Shown in pieces: positions 40,855 through 54,520 of a stretch of DNA of 64,000 nucleotides. The stretch lies in the NCBI GenBank assembly GCA_008360975.2, contig CM039188.1, positions 26,997,944 through 27,061,943 on the forward strand. The letters are read 5' to 3'. Source of the DNA: Lichenostomus cassidix. Taxonomy: Eukaryota > Chordata > Aves > Passeriformes > Meliphagidae. The notes below the pieces were generated by a model. That model did not search any database, had not been told where the DNA came from, and saw only the letters and a list, made by a program, of their open reading frames with translations. The first letter of the stretch is position 1, and every line of letters begins with the position of its first letter. A program made the translations under genes and the position numbers.

Positions 40855-41534
40855 GTAGGAATAGTTACAGGTTCTTCTCCATTTCTTCAACTGTGATTAT
40901 GATTTAGTTTATACTCTTGATAACAGAACTTTTTTTCTCTCATCTTCTAGAAACTTGAAGTGGAAAATTCATTCTGGGGTTATAACATGTTTCTAGTAAA
41001 GCAATAATTTGTACTACGTTAGTGGTTGCTGGGGATTGAGAACTCCCCATGCATATACCTGAATTTGGAAGTCAGACTGTTATTCCTGACAATGGCTTCC
41101 TGTATGCTGCTTTTAAAGACAGCTCTGGTGAATTCAGCTGTCTGGTATGAGAACCTCACTGTAGCACATTTGGAAAGCATTGAAGAAATTATTGTCTGTG
41201 TCCTTCCATCAACACTTGTGGGCATATTGATTCCCAAAGGGATATAGGGAATATAGCACAGGCAGCCTACCTACAATACATTATGTTCCTCCACAGAGAA
41301 ATTAGTCTGGGCCCATTTTGGGCAGATTGCTGGATTCCAGCATAGCCTAGCTATTTTCTGCTGTATCCTATGGGCTACAGTATGGGGGTACCTATGCTTT
41401 TTATAAATCCAGACACAGCTCTTTCTGGCCATCGTGAATGCTGATGATATGGGGAGTGGAACTGCAAGAAGTGGATTGCCCTTCCAAAAAACTGCTGTTT
41501 TTTCTTCATTGAGGTCCTCTTTAGGAAAAGGGAT

Positions 41535-41547
41535 GGGGGGGGGGGGG
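41535..41547 (+). repeat. Run of 13 G
   Basis: A 13-base G homopolymer lies in intron 6. Its length is likely to be unreliable in sequencing reads. Confidence 0.9.
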
Positions 41548-42209
41548 AAGGAGAAGTCTTTCAGGAGGTACCTGAGCAGTGAGTTTATAAAACTGATTAA
41601 AATTAATCACATGTTCCCCTTGCTTTGGGATATCTGAGTATTGTCCTGGTTTCTCTAGGTCCACTCTTTAGACTCCAGTTCTGCAATGAGTTTAGCACAA
41701 GTGCAGATACCTCTTATTGTTGCATCATTGTGGGATTGTGGCTAGAGATCTTTCTGGGACAGAAGCTGCAACTCTCTTTTTTCACTTGCTTGCGCTTCAT
41801 CAGAGTACACAATGCATAAAGAAATGTTAGGTTTCACATCCTGACATTTTGCAGGCTGCCTAGCAACTGCCACAGGGAGAGGAAAAAACTCCTGACCTAG
41901 GGAAAAGAAACAAGCGCTTCTCTCCCATCCACTGCAGATGCAGGCCAAAGGACTTCATCTAGCCAAACAAAGTTCATGCCCTGATTTCCGCTAAAAAGAG
42001 TCGCTTTTTATTAGCTAAGCTCAGATACAATGTTTTCTCTGTAAGATAACAGATGTTTAAAAGCTGCTGTAAATGACACAGATGCTATAGGTTGCATGCT
42101 GAAGCAGGTAGAGTGCCAGTTTAATCTTATCCATCATGAGTTGATCTCTAGTTATTTGCAACATTTCAACAGCAGAGGGGCACCCTTAGCAGCTCACTTA
42201 GCTTTGTTA

Positions 42210-42237
42210 GGAGAGAATCTGCAGGAGAGAATCTGCA
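42210..42237 (+). repeat. 14-bp exact tandem duplication
   Basis: The unit ggagagaatctgca occurs twice in succession in intron 6. Confidence 0.95.
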
Positions 42238-44485
42238 GACTCTATGGCAGCATGCAAATCTCAGTCTTTATTGTAGATTAATTTATTTAATATATTGCCT
42301 GGGTTAAGTTTCAGGAAATGCTGGCAGTCCCTTTAACTGCTTCAAGATTGATTTCAAACCTTGTGGAATACCTGTATTTTGCAGCATTTAGTAAATTAAA
42401 AAAATACCAACAGTCTGTCTCCAAATATGTCTTTCTAACTTGGGCGATACACAGTTCAAATGGGAGGGTTTGCATACAGAAAGGGAGGGAGGAGGTGATT
42501 TGTCACTTCTGATGGATGACTCTCCCTCCTAGGCCTATTCAGCAGTTATCTGTGTAGGGTTGAATCAATGACGAGTCTGACTGTAATCTGCTGAAAGTTG
42601 TAATTAGGAAAATTAAGTAATGATTCTTGTCAAAGCTGACAAGTTGATATATTTCAGTGTCAGAACTGTGATTTGCCAAGCAAGCAGCTCTCTCCCTTAA
42701 CCACCTCTCAAGAAGCTGTTAGTTTTGGGGTGGCTTTTTTTCCTTTTTTTTTCCTGCTAATTTGTCAAAGCAAAATTGGTGCAGCTTAGAAATTTTCTCC
42801 TTCCATTTTTGTCAATGCAGATTCTATAATTTAGAATTTTTAACAACCTGAGCCTTGCCCTGAAGCTTTAGGTCCCATACATCACAGTAGGTGTTAAATC
42901 ATTTGTATTTAAAGTAATGCCCAGTTTGGAAACCTGTTTTTCTATCTCATTTTCAAAATGGTGCAAGTTCTCCTCAGCATTATGCATAAATCCTTCTACT
43001 CTCCACCCACTGCTGTCCTGATAGCCATGAACTCACATTTTTAGCTAATGTGTTTGATACATTTTTGATGCATTTTTATAATTGAAAAACCTGGCCTATT
43101 TTGGGCAGCTGGTAGGTGCTGTACCCTTTTCTGGCAGCTTTCAATTGCTCCTAGTTTGAAGAAAAGCAGTGTCAAAGAGCAGCATTCATATCATTGCATG
43201 GAAATATAAATCTGTTCCCTTTTCTCAGTTTTTTTTTTTGTTTTGTTTTTTTTCCCCACATTTGCCAAGGATCATACACATTCCTGAGGTTTTGTCCTCT
43301 GCAGCTCAGTTTCAGTTCCTGCTTCAAACCTGCAGTGTAGTCAGCATGCTGAAACTTTATGGCATGGTGATAATTTCCTTAGCAACAGACAGCATTGTCA
43401 GCAGTGCAGGTTTGTGATTTTAACAGTAGGATACAGCCTAGGGCTGGCTCTGCTGGGATGCTGGAGACTGTTACCAGCAGTAGGCTCAGAGGTCTGTGTC
43501 TGGCAAAGTGTACACCTTCTCTCCTGTTGTGCCTGCTATTTTAGCAGCTGCAGACAATCCCTTACATGTTAGAAGATGAAGAAGGGCTTAAACAGAACAA
43601 AGGTTTGAAATCAAATACAGGGTCTGAGGATAAAAGCAATTGCTCATATTTTTTGATTGAAACAAGTATTCTGAAGAGTTGTCTAGATTTACAGTCTTTA
43701 TTCTCCTGTACCCAGACAAGAAATAGAAGTCCTTCAATTACAGAGTTCAGGTCTGGTTGCTATGTTATTTTTTTCCATTATTTCTATTGCTGGCTGAATC
43801 CAGTAGCTGCATAAACCTTTACCTTTGGGGTGTATTTGACCCTTTTGGAGTTCTGTGATATCTGAGAGCTCTTTGGAGCACACTGCTACCCAGACTGGGA
43901 TCTTTGTGTCAAAAAGAGTTGCAGCTGCTTGGTAAAGGTAGATATTTTCTCCACTTAGCTATGACAAATGGCTTAGATGCATATCATCCTCCCATCCCAA
44001 CAGATCCCGAGTGGTGGGATAGAGATAGAGGATCCCCTAGAGATCATCCCCAGACCTGTTGTCTGTGAATGTCCCTCCCAGAAGGCTGGTGTTTCTCACA
44101 TTGTTTCATTAGACAGGATCTACATCGCTGCCCTTGCCCGTAAGGACAGAGAATAGTGATGATGTCTGCCAGCACACAAAGCAGAAAGTCTCTGTGGAAT
44201 AAGCTGAATGTTTACAATTTGAGATGCCTTCTGCAAAGCTTTAAAATTGCTGATTTTGACCCTAGTGATCCCAAAGAATAATTAAAGAAACTGGCAAACC
44301 AGTGAGGTGATCCTGACTCCTCGATTGGATTGTCAGAAAAAACCCCACCAGCAGCAGCTGACCTCTGGCTATTGGAGATGAATGCATAAGCCACTTGAAC
44401 ACTGCAGTCATAAACTTCTTAGATTATATGCAGCAGTGATCTCCCCCTACTGCTTATTGAATTACTCACTGCTAAATTCAATGTT

Positions 44486-44513
44486 AATTAAAGCATAGGA
44501 ATTAAAGCATAGG
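44486..44513 (+). repeat. 14-bp exact tandem duplication
   Basis: The unit aattaaagcatagg occurs twice in succession in intron 6. Confidence 0.95.
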
Positions 44514-45710
44514 GAGAATCAAAATAAGAGGAAAGAGGTTGGTTTGGGGGAGCAGAGAGGGTGTTTGACTGCACTTCTCCTGTAGAGTGACCTTTACCAG
44601 GGCAGAGAAGGCAGTTAGCTGATGGACAAATTTCATCATGGACCAAACTAGGTGGATTCTGCTACCATTAGCCTAATCGAGGTAGGAGGCTGTGGGGGCA
44701 GAAGATATGCTTTAGAAATACATACCTAACCTGTCCATCCCAAAATCACATCTCCTAAGCAGGAGATTATAGAAAATTACTCATGAATAAATGACATTGC
44801 CTTTTCTAATATATCTTTTTCAGTAGTTAGGTTGACATCCCTTTTGAAAAGAGCAGTTGCACTGATAATTATGCCACATGAGCACTGCTGAAATGCATTC
44901 TGTCTCCTTGAAAGAATAAAGGGAAAAAAGATGAAAAAAGCAATTGTACCATCAGGTGGTATTAAGATCATAATTCCCTCTATATAATGGCCAGACTGCC
45001 CAAGGAATTGTGGGGCTGTCCTCCCCCAGACTGTCAGTAGGGTCTGTGTAGAAGAGGAGTAGCACCAAGCTTGTGGTTTCTGGAACTTTTCAACCCAAAC
45101 CAGCCACTTGCAGAGTGACCCCCTGTGTAAAGAGTTCCTTCCCTGCCTAAGCCACCATGAGCTTCATCTCCAATGCATCCATGGGTTCAGAAGCTGTTCC
45201 TTGTCATCTTCCACGGATTCTTTGGAATATTTTGGAGCTTCTCCATTTCCCACAGGAATGAATCTTGACACTTAGCTGTGTCTTGAATGAAATGCGGCAG
45301 CCTCCTCATATGCTAATAGAGCTCTGTGTCTGCCAAGGGAGACTGGCAAACACTGACAAAACAGCGATGGAAGTAGTGGTGTGATATTGTGTCCAACAAA
45401 TGCAGATGAAAAAAAACTTTCCTCCAAGTGTTTTCATTTGATGCCTTGAGAATTGCTTGAGAATTGTTCTGGTTTGGTTGTTATTTCGTGACAGCTGAAA
45501 AATCCATGGTTCTTCAGCTTGACAGCTAGAAATATCACCATTCTATAAAGATACCTTTTTTCTATTTCTGAAAATGAGAAATGACTTTTAAATTATTTTT
45601 ATAGTCTCCAAGATGTTTAATGAGAATATACTGAATTCATTGTCAAGCATCACATTTAAATAATCTGAAAATCGGCATTTGTACTGCTCTGATATGTGCT
45701 TTTATTTTAG

Positions 45711-45838
45711 ATTTGCAGATTTTATCAGGGGCATGCTGAAGTTCATACTGCTGCTGCTTTTGTCTGGAGCAACATTAGCATCAACCTGGTTCACTCTCAC
45801 CTGTCTAACTACTGTCACTCATCTGCCTTTAACCACAG
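45711..45838 (+). CDS. SLC49A4: SLC49A4 coding exon 7
   Basis: This 128-nt exon lies between acceptor ttattttag and donor gtatcg. The first base (A) completes the arginine from exon 6, 42 codons follow, and the final G starts an alanine codon. It encodes [11 protein letters not shown] (cytosolic turn with charged residues) and then [20 protein letters not shown] leading to [11 protein letters not shown], which is helix 9 and the loop after it. Mammalian SLC49A4 carries the same [10 protein letters not shown] and STWFTLTCL segments. The donor sequence differs from consensus at positions +4 to +6, so it is of moderate strength. Confidence 0.96.
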
Positions 45839-48230
45839 GTATCGACAATGATTTTTATTCCTATTCTTTATAATAGATACTGCCAGCAAATATTTGCAGT
45901 CTTCACTCAACTATCTCATAACCTGGTTTGGTATCTTTAGTAATTCAGTAGTTTTACTAAGACATAAAAAATACATTTAGAAAGTCTGTTGAATCTGAAA
46001 TATCTTCACTGGCTTTGAATAACTTCATAAAAAAATTAAAAACTTAAAAAAACCATAATAGGAACCCTGAATACACATTTAAATTTGATTTGGGGACTAA
46101 GTGTTTTTTCTGTTTTGAGTCCTTTGGAATTACCAAGGTGAGGAAATAAATCAAGAAAACTCAGATGAATGAGAGTAGTGTTGCATATAAGGAACAGTGA
46201 CATGTCTGGGAATTTAGGGGTTTGAAACTTGTATTAGTTACTGCAAACACATGGTGCATTTCAAACCAAGGTGACCCATAGTGTTTTCAGCCATCTAAAT
46301 CTGTCCCTGCACAGTGCTGTCCTTTTTTTTTGCACCTGCATGCAGGTTCAGGGAACTCTTCCAGCCCAAAATTAACTCAGCCTGCACCTCAAAAAGACAG
46401 GAAAAAAGCTTTTGGCAGGAGTGGGGGAAAAGCTCAGAGGTCTAGTCAGGCTGCTAGTGCTTAGTTGAAAGCTAGCACTGCTTAGTTCTTAAAAATCTGT
46501 CCTTCACCTTGTTATCTGCACCAAAGAAGTGATCCACCTGTGATTCCAAGACATTCAACAGAGTAATGAGTTACAGTAAAATCTTAGCCATCAAGATTCA
46601 AAAATATATTTGGTAAAGAATTCTGTACATCCATTTTAAATAAAGTGCCATCTTTGTTATAGGCAATTCATGCATTCTGGGTGAAATGAAAACTTTGGTG
46701 TGGAGAGCAGTATGTAGAGTACTGTTTTACTCATTAACTTTGAGTTTCAGTGAGTGTCCTTGGTGCACTGCAAATGTCACAACTATAAACTAAAGTGGGT
46801 ACAGCAAATTGAAATACATGATCAATTCAGGAGCAACACCATCTGGATGGATAGGTCAAATTTGTCCTTTGTCTTGAAATTTCAATGCTTTCAAAAATTC
46901 TCCTTAAATAAAACATAATTTAATCAATAAACAAATCAAATTTCATGATGGCTGTTGTCATACTAAATGATCACACTTTTCCATCAAATCTAAAATAAAT
47001 GCAATAAAAGCTTTTTTCTCGTGCTTGTCTGCTTCATCACTACAAGCCTGCAGTAATGTAAATTTTTACAGTAACTCTATCCTCTGAATTGATGCAACAA
47101 GCCAAACACATAAATGACCCTTCAAGTCTATGCATAAGAATGAAGCAGGAGACATTTCAAGAGGGGAAAGTCATTACGTACATACTTGCTAGCCTTCCAA
47201 AACAAAACTGATGGAGCTCTCTCTGATTTTATTTTATTGTTCTTTTTGTAAAAAAATCAGCGTGCAACATAGGTTCTATAAGAGTTCTTATTCATTTATA
47301 GCATGTAAGTGCATTGTGCTGGTTTTTTTGGAAAGGAGATCCACTGTCAGGACATAAAAGTCCATAGGGTATTTGAGGTTTGATGTATAGTATCCTAAAG
47401 TAGCATCCATTGATTCAAATACAGGCATTGGGTTGTACTTTCCATGCAATTATCATTCCTCTTAAAATGGATGATTCCTTAGATTAAGTTGTAATTATAT
47501 ATCAGAGTTTTCTGTCAGTGCTGTTCTTATATATGTCACTGTAAATATTGAACACTTTTCTTTAAAACACAAGCTTGTTTTGAATAGAGGTGCTAGGAAT
47601 GTGGTGCATTCCTCAAAAAAACCCAAACAAATGGCAATCTAAAGCATCATAGCCTAATGTGCAGCCAGAAAATAAGATCTCTTTTTTCTTCTGTTTAAAT
47701 TTCATAGATACGCAGTGGGGGAAGGTTCATATCAGGCTTTTCTCACTGAAGTTCATATAAAATAGATGTAATGTGCCTATTCGATTTAGTTCCTTGTACA
47801 CAGAAAAGCAGTGGTATATCTTTATGAAATATGCTGTTATGGATGAAAACACACAAGCCATTTAAGCTAATTTATAGGGCTTCATGCTAGATTATTCCTC
47901 AATGTAATGATGCAATATGATGATGACCTCTGCATTCACAGTAATTGGGAGAAACGGTACATTTGAATTGATTTGGATGAACTTACTTTTTTTCTTCTCC
48001 TTTTAATTAAAAGTTTGAGATGTAGAGTGTATCAGAGTACAAATATAGGAGGTCAAATGCAGGCCATGGGCTGGCAGCTTTTGGAAGTGATTAGAGGTAG
48101 CTGGTAAAGGTGGAAGTCACTCTGCATATCAGTGGACCAGTGTTGACAGTGGACTGCCAGGTAGTTATTCTCTGTGTGCATTTTGTAGAGCTGGAAGATG
48201 TGCAAAACAAAAGCAGACATCATTGTGGGT

Positions 48231-48342
48231 GTTTTCTCTCATTCTTATTTTTTAATTTTTTTAATTTTATTCCTTTTTTTCCTCCTAGTTTTCTCTCTTT
48301 TTTTTTTCCTTTTTTCCTGTTTTTTTCTTTTTATTTTTTCCC
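48231..48342 (+). repeat. T-rich polypyrimidine tract of about 110 bases
   Basis: The tract is almost wholly T with some C and a few A, and contains only one AG (48287-48288) before the final cag at 48342-48344. It lies in intron 7. A tract like this followed by cag resembles a strong 3' splice site. Confidence 0.85.
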
Positions 48343-51300
48343 AGAAGAGGTCCATAAAATACTTTCTACTCAAGTGCCACTTTGCAGGCAGCAAAGCAGG
48401 GATTATTGTGTTACTGGAGGCAACAGGTTTTGATGTTGCCAGAAGGTTCATAAGCTCTTCCACTTCCTCCTGTCCTGTGGCAAAGAGCACAAGTGTTGGG
48501 CTTGGCAGTGCTACAGAGCACTGATGGATCTCAGTCCACACTTCCAGCCTTATTCAGATGCTGTGGCAGAGCAGGCAGGGTTCAAAACTGACATGGAAAC
48601 TTGTGGGGGTGTACATTTGATCTTCCCAAGAGGTTTTCCCTTCCAACTACATAGCTCCCATTTTGGGAGGGACTTCCCCCTCCTCTCTTGGCCTCTCTCC
48701 AATGTTGTTCTCTTGGACAAGTCAGCCTTTGCCCTGCAAAGCCACAAGCATTGCCATCTTCAGCAATACCTGGAAACTGCTAAAATACCCACATGATCTG
48801 AAGGATTGCTGGTACAGTTAAAAGGGAGCTCTTCCACAGGACAGGACAGTCATTCTGGGGAGGAGACAAGGCTCCTTATGGGAGCCTTTGTAGTGGCCCA
48901 GGTGTTAAGGCAAGCTTCACCACAGAGATGAAGGCTGGTTAGATGGCATCATCATCTGCTACATCTCACCTGACAGCTGCTTGATCCATGAATAAAGTTT
49001 GCATCTACAGGCAGACCTTGATAGTGGTATCCCCAGGTCCAAAAATAGTCTTTTTCTTTAGCATGTGGATATTGGGTGACATATATGCTCATCTCCCTCT
49101 TCTGGAAACCTTCTGCCTGTCTCCCAGCAGGGCTCCAGAGCAAGCAGTAGGTGGTTACATCTTTATAGAAACATGAAAAAGATGAGAGAGTTTGGCCAAT
49201 TATTCACCCTAAAAGAAAGGAGGGGAAAAAAATCTCTGGATACTTGTTTTTAAAATACAAACAAACCAAACCTCATATTTTAACAAGTGTTCTTTGTAGC
49301 AGTTCTAGTAATGTCTGGTTTCAGCATTGGGGGAGGGATAGTATTTGGAAAAATGGTCACAGCAAAATGTATTTTCCTGACCTTGTTTGTATATTATTCT
49401 CCTAATTCCTTTTAAATAGGCACAACATCATTTAAAGATATTTCCTACAAAATGTAATTACTTAGAATGGAGACCTTTAATGCAGATATTAAAAATCAAT
49501 GACTGCATTTGTGGTTTCTTTTAAATTATACTGTTTAGCATTGTTTGTATTGAGTAATGCCTGCATTGCTTTGTATTTGCATAATATGCTCCATTTTTCC
49601 TCCTCCCATGGAGGAAGACAAGTTTTCTGTCATTTGCTGACTTCTTAATGCAACTCCAAAAGATTATATTAAAAGTGTTTTCAGAATCGTATAAATGAAC
49701 TGTAACAGCCAGTGTGGGGAAAAAAAGAAAGGCAGTAATGATGAGTGCCATAGCTACTATTTCATCTGTGTAAAACACCTCTCATCAGCTAATCACAGCT
49801 CTCCAAAAACCTTGATTCTGAAATTGGTTTATATTTTAAGCTAGCCTGAATTTTATTTTAAGAAATTTTAATTTTAATGTATATTATTTGCATTTCAGTT
49901 TCAAAGACAATTTTATGTACACATTGAGCATTAAAATAGTTTTCTCCATTGAATTCCCAGTGCAGCTGCTGATCTGTTTCTCTGTGCCAAGTTCATTGTT
50001 AGTTTGCTTTGTACTGAACTTCATTATGTGAATTTATGTACAATGGGATACTTCGACCCAAAATAATTGTGTAAGGCATTGTATTGCCAGTTTCAGTATC
50101 TTGCCACTTTATATTGCTGGTAGTATCTCTGGCTACAAATACTAGCATTTTCCAAAAATTTATATGCAACACTAGTTGCTCGCAGCTCAGATTGAATGTT
50201 TTCAGCATAGCATATCAAGAATATTCTGATATTTATGAGCACATTCAGCAGAAGTTTGCTTTACAAAATCTTTTCTGGTGCCACATGGCAGAGACTGAAT
50301 ACGGTGGCAACTCCATAAATTGATGACTACATTTAGGTTAAGCAGACTACACTTCTCTTTTCAGGTTCAACAGATTGAACATTATAAACACATCTGTCTC
50401 TCTGTCCTCATCTACAAAGCACAGTATTGAAAAAGAGAGGTGTTAATTATATAATACATATTGGTTTATTATTTCAGTTTAATTCCTTTACCATAAACAA
50501 GGTGTGCTTGGTAAGTGTAAGGCAGAGGGACCCAGAGGATAAAACAGTAGCCTGAAAACATTAACCTGCTTAGGGCTGTGGGCACATCATTACCTTCACT
50601 CCTGCTGTGCTTTCCCCACTCATAGGATGGGAGTAATGACCTTTGTTTTGTTGACAGCTTCTTTAATTTCACAGGTAGAAGAGTGCTTAGAAAAGAACTG
50701 ATTTATAGGTGGTTAATTTCTTTTAAAAACAGTGTTAAACAGTGTACAGTGCTTGAAATATGGGAGGAGCATTTTGGGGATGTGTATCTATGAATCTGAC
50801 CACTTTAAATATCCATTGATAGCAAAAATTTTTTTCACTTCTTAGTTCTCCAAACTGAATGCTCTGCTTTCAGAGCAAGTTCCACTTGCTTTCCTCATGA
50901 GAAGACTATAGAACAAATCAAATTTGATCAGATTTTTGTTACTTTCAAAACTATATCATGAGATAGCAATTTGATCAGTGCATGCTGGAATGGAAATCCT
51001 GGCAGTGAAACATATTGATGTTATAAATGTGCACTACAGAGACATTTTTCTTCTATTGTGTTTTTTCATTCCCACAAATGAATTACAGTAAAATTTACTG
51101 TCTTACCTTGAGGGAGTCACATTTCTCATGGAAAAATTAAGGGGGACTTCTTCCATGACTTTCCTTACCATGGCTAGTAGAAAGAGTTAGATTATAGGGA
51201 GGTTTCATTCTACTTTAACAAACTTAAGATTTTGGCAGGAGCTAACTTTGAATTGTTCAAATTGGTCATGGGGATACTGAGGCACTAAAGTCAACAAAGC

Positions 51301-51613
51301 CTGCATCCACATGGGGCATTATCCTTTCACTTTGATGTTTGGGATACAGTTATAATGGGCAATAACAAAGTGCCCTAGATCTCCACAGGTTTTGCTTTAA
51401 ATTGTATGCTGCTCCCAAGAGAATATATTCCATTGTATTTACTCTCCTGTTTATCTGTATAAAATTTCTGTGTTTTGACTAAATGTGTCTCAGAAGAGAA
51501 CTGTTGCAAAATGTACAGAGTTCAAGAGATTCTGGTGGAGGACTTTGGAAGGAGATACTGTACCACTTGCTTGCACTTGATACAGCATTTCCTGTATAAA
51601 TCTATCTGAAAAC

Positions 51614-51626
51614 TTTTTTTTTTTTT
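51614..51626 (+). repeat. Run of 13 T
   Basis: A 13-base T homopolymer lies in intron 7. Confidence 0.9.
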
Positions 51627-54478
51627 GTAAGAAATGGTAATATTTCATATTCTTTGGTAAAAATCAGCCATGATACATGTGCCAATGGTTGATAAGAACT
51701 AGTCACATCAGTTGAGGTCCTTCCATCAATTTCATTTGGGTTTGGATCAGGCTCTGTAGTTTTACATTTAGTGATGGTATAATTTAAGGGTAAATTGCTA
51801 AACATGTTGCCGAACGTCCTGGAAAATTCTGAGAAACTGTTTGGATGTCAGAGATACTTGTGTCTCCTTCTGCTGCATTGCAAGCTCATCTGAGGACACC
51901 AAGTGAATGCTGTCATTTAAATCACTTCCCTGTTTGAATTCCTAACTCCCCCCCCACTTTTTTTTTTATTTTAAATTGGTATAAAGCTTTTGCCACAGCT
52001 TATGGATGGGAAAAGAGAAAGTGTTTTTCTGGGATATGGGCATGTGTTTGCCATGAGAAGCCAGGCAGGAGCCTTACTTCTTGCTACTGTTTCTCCTCTT
52101 TGTGCTAAGCCACTGTATCACCATCAGTCTCAAGTCTGTACCTTGCTTCATCTAACTGGCAGCATCTCTAGGCTGTTATCAAGGCACATTTTATTCCTTG
52201 CTTCCTTCCTGGCCAGGAGAATGAGTGCTGAGGGAATAGCAAGGGTTACCTCATACCTCAAGGATGAACATGACATGATGAAACATGGCTTGAGCCTCCT
52301 GCTGCAGCACCTCCTGGCCAGTTCTCTGAAACAGCTGTGCTTTGGATGGGTGTTTTGCCTTTCCTGATCTTTTTGCAGTGACCGACCTGAGACATAGCTG
52401 CTTAATGCACACAAACATCTTTTAAACTATTTCAATTAATGTCATGTTTTAAGAAACCTAACCCAGTTCCATTGTTGATGTTGACAGCTGCCACTGTCTT
52501 GGATACACAGCTTTGCACATAACTTCATAGGCAATTAATTCCTTTTCCTAAGAAAAAGTGTTGGGTTTTTTTTGTACTAGTAGGATGACACACTTCTCCA
52601 GTGTATGCCTATCCAACTTAGTTGTTATTCTTTAGGACATAATGTTAGCTTCTTGGTGAATCATCTCTTTTTTTTCTGTCAGTGCTTTCAGATTCTTATA
52701 TTCGTTTCCAATGACTGTCATTAAGATTGTCTTAATTGAAAGAACATTTGCTGTAACTTCAGCAGCTGTTCTTCTGCAGTATAAAATCATGGTAATTGTT
52801 TGTGTTTGTTCAGTGCAAGGTCTCTGTGATGGAAAGCAAATGGTCCCTGTTAATAGGTGGTATCTCCCTGCTATCCTGTCACGAGCTAGAATATGAGATA
52901 TGCTATTTGGTGTGTGAAATAAAAAGCAAAACCTACTTTTGAACTCTGATTTTACTTCTTTCTGTGACTTATTTTTCTGAAACTGCATATCTTGTCTTTG
53001 AGTTTCTGTCTAGTTGACCAGTTGTATTTGTGAATTAGTTGCCAAATTAGTGGAATAAGCTTATTTGTATAGCATTCAGGATAACCCTGGGTGATTTACA
53101 GATGCACAAAATAAAAAACAGTTTTCCATCACTAGCATATGTACCAACCAATTAAAAAAGGCTTTCAGATGTGCACATCTCCTTCATTTTCAGAGCTCCT
53201 TTTTGTGGTTTCTCAGTTAAAAGCTATCATTTCCATTAGATGTTAGAATTTAAATTGGCTTCTACTGGAATGCTATATCCTGTCTGTCCTTTTGCTGTGA
53301 CATTTCTGCTTATTAATCCCAGAGATGTGTGTACCTATACCTCTACATAGACCTTGTTTTATCAGTGTTAGCTGTGATCTCAGCTGAGGTGCTGTCACTG
53401 CTATTCAGGTGGCAGTTCTTGGTGTTCTTTGAGGCAGGCAGTACTTTGGGGCAGCCAAAGGGTGATGCTAAAGCTTCTTGAGTATTGTGACAAGGAAATA
53501 TGAGTGTTGTTTCTAAGGCACAGAGTTACTGCCCTTGTTCACTTGTGGTCTTGTCATCTTAACACATTTCAGTGAGTGGTGAGCAATGATGTAATTGAAT
53601 TGGCATATTTTAAACCAGCAAATCTAGTTTGAAGGCTTTTTGTTTGTTTCATGGAAACCTTGGCACCTAATGTACTAAATAAAATTTGAAGTCTTGATTT
53701 TTAAATGGCTGCTAATTTTTGTCTTCATCTCAGTGACTCTCTTTCTAGAAATTACACATCTAGACATTGTCTCTGTTCGGAGGCATGATTTCCCTTTCCT
53801 GGCTGTTGCTCCTCAGGGAACATGTTTCAGCCCTCTTGCAGAGGTGTTGCTTCTGATACTTCTCTGCTCCACTTTTGATGGTGCTGTTTTGGCTTTCAGC
53901 AGCTTCTCAATTATTTTCACTGTTTGAGTTTCTGGTACAGAATTACAGCTGGCTGCCACCTTCTCTTGTTCGGGGGAGGCTCTAAAAATGTTCTCTAGAA
54001 GTTAGAAATTGTTATCTATAGATATCTTCAACTGAGCATAACAAGTGGCAGATGTTCATTTGTCTTAGGAGATTCTTCTATTTCATTTCTATGTTGGTTT
54101 CTCAAGCCAATACAAAAATTTCAAACCACTGAGTGTGTTTGGATATTCTGGCTACACCTGATAGCAGTTAGGGAGAGTTAGAGCAATATGCAGCACTGTT
54201 TGAGGTAAATGGGAGTTCAAAGAGTGGCTCATGAAACTTTAAATACTGGTGAGGACTTGCAGCAAAAATCTATGGATCTTTTAACTAGGGAATCAGGTCT
54301 TCAGTGTTAGCTAGAGGAGCACATTAGGAAGAATTTCCTGATACTGTTTAGGGCTTTTTCTTTCCTCTCTGACAATTCCTGGACATACCTTGCATCATTT
54401 TCTTTGATTAATTCTGCAGTTTATGACAGGAAAATTCAAGAGATGGAGAAGTTACCATGGTTTTTTTGAGGGGGTTGG

Positions 54479-54520
54479 TTTTGTTTGTTTGTTTGTTTGT
54501 GTGTTTGTGTGTTTGTTTTT
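54479..54520 (+). repeat. (GTTT)n / GTGTTT compound microsatellite
   Basis: Four perfect GTTT units pass into two gtgtttgt units. The tract lies in intron 7 and is followed by ttcttaacag. Confidence 0.92.

Larger units (their letters stand above)
40855..45710 (+). other. SLC49A4: SLC49A4 intron 6 (4.9 kb)
   Basis: The intron runs from donor gtagga to acceptor tgcttttattttag. It includes a run of 13 G at 41535-41547, a 14-bp exact tandem duplication at 42210-42237, a T-rich patch near 43228-43257 and another 14-bp exact tandem duplication at 44486-44513. No gene or clear transposon was recognised. Confidence 0.8.

Noticed and set aside
48245..48541. A 98-codon minus-strand frame with a lysine-rich end
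   Set aside because: The lysine/arginine run is only the reverse translation of the T-rich tract, and the remainder matches no known protein.
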